Source: Solibacteraceae bacterium (GTDB lineage: Bacteria > Acidobacteriota > Terriglobia > Bryobacterales > Bryobacteraceae). From it: a stretch of 64,000 nt of DNA. The translations under genes and the position numbers were made by a program. The stretch covers positions 1 to 64,000 of the forward strand of contig JAJPJX010000201.1 in assembly GCA_021324015.1 (NCBI GenBank), written 5' to 3'. Below the pieces are notes generated by a model. That model worked only from the letters and a program-made list of their open reading frames with translations. It searched no databases and was not told the DNA's origin. Shown here in pieces: positions 62,558 through 64,000 of this stretch. Positions within the stretch are counted from its first letter, which is position 1, and every line of letters begins with the position of its first letter.

Positions 62558-64000
62558 TCATTCGTTGTGCAGGTGGAAGGTATAGCGCAGCATGATCGTG
62601 TGGCTCACGCCGCTGAATCCGTAGTCTGTCGTACACACGTACTGCGCGAAGAAGTTGGAAGAGAAGCGCCAGCCGACGCCGAAATCGGAACTGCGGCTGG
62701 GCGCCTGGTAGGCCGGCCCATACGGCAACAGGGATGTGCTGGGAGGAATCCGCAGACCATTTCGGTCGGGATAGATGGCCATGCCTACGTCATCGTGCTG
62801 CCCCACCAGCAGCAGCGAAGCGCTGACGAACAGCTTGCGCCAAATGTCGCTTTGCACGGCGGCGTGCAGCGAAACAAAACGGCTCAGGATGTCTCCGGTT
62901 TGCAGCAGATCGCCGGTCGTATCTTCGCTGCGCATGGCATTGGTGCGCGAAAAGCCTCCCGACGCATCCAGGCTCAGGACCGTCTGCCGCCGCAACGCAA
63001 AGCCGATGCCCACGCCGATCGCCCCTCGATTCACACGGTCCCGCTGGTGGGAGTCCACCGTGACGGCGCGCACCAGGCCGTCATCCAGCGAAAGGCCCAG
63101 CCAGGACGCTTGCATGCCGTAAAAGAAGCGGCTCGAGAGCGGCCCGCGCAGGCGCAGCCCGACTTCCGAAGAATGACCTGTGGATAGGGTGGAATCGAGG
63201 CCCGCCGGCTGCGAGCGGAACAGGTGCAACTGGTCGGCGTCACCGGCCGAAATGAGCCCGTAGCGATAGAAGACGCCCAGGGTGTGCTCGCCCTCGAACT
63301 CGTGTGTCCACCCCGCCGTCAGGCGCGTCTGGTGAATCTGCGAGTTGGAACTCATCAGGTCCGTGACGCCCACCTGGCCGGAAGTCGGTGGCGAGGTCTG
63401 GCTGGACAACGAGCCGCTGCCCGTCAGCCGGTCCAGGCTGATTCCCAAGCTCGTGCGGCCGGATTCTCCGAACCGGCGGGCCAGCATGAGGGAGCCATCG
63501 AAGAACCGGCTGGACGAGGAACCGTTCTGAAGCAGGGAACCGGCCGCGGGCTGCCCCGGCAATACCGGGTCGAAATCCTGCACCGGCAGCGTGGCGCCGC
63601 TGCTGCTCAGGGAACTGGCGAAACTCGCGCCCGCGGTGAACCGCGACCCGCCAAGGGGGGTAAAGAACGTAATCTGCGGAGACAGACTGTAGCTCACCGG
63701 CTGGCTGAACCCGGAGGCGAAGGGCGCCTGGCCCTCGTCCAAACCGGGCCGCCCACTCAAGGTGGGCAGCAGGAAGATGCGCCCCTCCGCCGCCCGGAAT
63801 TCGCCGGCATAGGCGGGATTCTCCAGGCTGTCCAGGTGGGCATCCGGAAAGGCGTTGAAGCGCATGAAAAAGGGGATCTGGCCGACTTCGGAGAGGCTGG
63901 CGATGTAACGCGCATAGGTGCCCGCGAAGCTCCGCGGCGAGGTGTCGTCGTGCTCGTCGAAGGGGTGCTGGCGGGCGTCCGCGCGTGCTGGCGGCAGCGC
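62558..64000 (-). CDS. Outer-membrane beta-barrel protein, 5' end outside the window
   Basis: The frame stays open to the right edge. Upstream of an internal Met at 63865 the sequence continues DDTSPRSFAGTYARYIASLS, so the true start is beyond 64000. The visible part (about 480 residues) alternates short beta strands and turns, with SLGISLDRLTGSG, GVFYRYGLISAG, LRGPLSSRFFYGMQASWLGL and a final strand TIMLRYTFHLHNE. The composition suits a porin or TonB-independent barrel of the kind found widely in Acidobacteria. Function unknown. Confidence 0.75.
   Translation of the reverse strand, partial: ALPPARADARQHPFDEHDDTSPRSFAGTYARYIASLSEVGQIPFFMRFNAFPDAHLDSLENPAYAGEFRAAEGRIFLLPTLSGRPGLDEGQAPFASGFSQPVSYSLSPQITFFTPLGGSRFTAGASFASSLSSSGATLPVQDFDPVLPGQPAAGSLLQNGSSSSRFFDGSLMLARRFGESGRTSLGISLDRLTGSGSLSSQTSPPTSGQVGVTDLMSSNSQIHQTRLTAGWTHEFEGEHTLGVFYRYGLISAGDADQLHLFRSQPAGLDSTLSTGHSSEVGLRLRGPLSSRFFYGMQASWLGLSLDDGLVRAVTVDSHQRDRVNRGAIGVGIGFALRRQTVLSLDASGGFSRTNAMRSEDTTGDLLQTGDILSRFVSLHAAVQSDIWRKLFVSASLLLVGQHDDVGMAIYPDRNGLRIPPSTSLLPYGPAYQAPSRSSDFGVGWRFSSNFFAQYVCTTDYGFSGVSHTIMLRYTFHLHNE

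Overview
The window is about 64 kb of GC-rich bacterial chromosome. It most resembles an acidobacterium of the Solibacter/Bryobacter group. The evidence is a protein with the C-terminal domain first described from Solibacter (TIGR03437-like, 61055-62398), a large Oar-like TonB-type receptor with a carboxypeptidase-regulatory N-terminus, VWA proteins of acidobacterial type, and a DUF1549/DUF1553 plus DUF1501 pair. All identifications were made by reading the sequence; no database search was run.

Layout. 276-4946 (minus): nadB, a Na+/Ca2+ exchanger-like protein, hslV and hslU in one run. 4989-6766 (plus): aroB and a ubiE/menG methyltransferase. 6812-8462 (minus): two small unknown genes, a DUF2103-like gene and pcm. 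8491-9507 (plus): isocitrate dehydrogenase with a promoter that looks leaderless. 9544-16103 (minus): secreted beta-propeller-like protein, VWA protein and TonB-type receptor. 16194-17070: a type II toxin-antitoxin locus whose toxin is frameshifted, with a palindromic operator. 17109-20871 (minus): gap, a secreted protein, a CPBP protease and a GHMP kinase, divergent by 8 bp from a peptide deformylase-like gene. 21385-26456 (minus): DUF1501, DUF1549/1553 cytochrome and zinc phospholipase C-like genes. 26457-27757: a structured non-coding stretch and small zinc-binding proteins. 27758-31781: MBL-fold hydrolase, then a sulfite/nitrite reductase with its partner and a palindromic operator.

31822-44716 (minus) is one 13-kb, tightly overlapping operon: VWA/amidotransferase-like protein, caspase-fold C13-like protein, TPR plus peptidase-MA protein, MoxR ATPase, DUF58, BatA-like VWA protein and a giant coiled-coil membrane protein. 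It resembles an expanded Bat/aerotolerance system. 45016-47324 (plus) encodes a diheme cytochrome c and a PQQ dehydrogenase. 47334-50117 encodes a transaldolase/glucose-6-phosphate isomerase fusion. 50137-53472 is a redox-signalling trio: a receiver/thioredoxin-reductase fusion, a cyclic-nucleotide-domain histidine kinase, and a UBP zinc-finger protein that carries an in-frame TGA at a zinc-ligand position.

53557-57609 looks like an accessory insertion. The 3' half of a tRNA-Pro gene is followed by a decayed DUF262/DUF1524 gene, a DUF1156-like DNA methylase, and an overlapping PD-(D/E)XK-type nuclease that may form an undescribed restriction-modification pair. The window ends (minus) with YceI, FAD-oxidoreductase and class III aminotransferase genes that overlap stop-to-start, a Solibacter-type secreted protein, and an outer-membrane protein that runs off the right edge.
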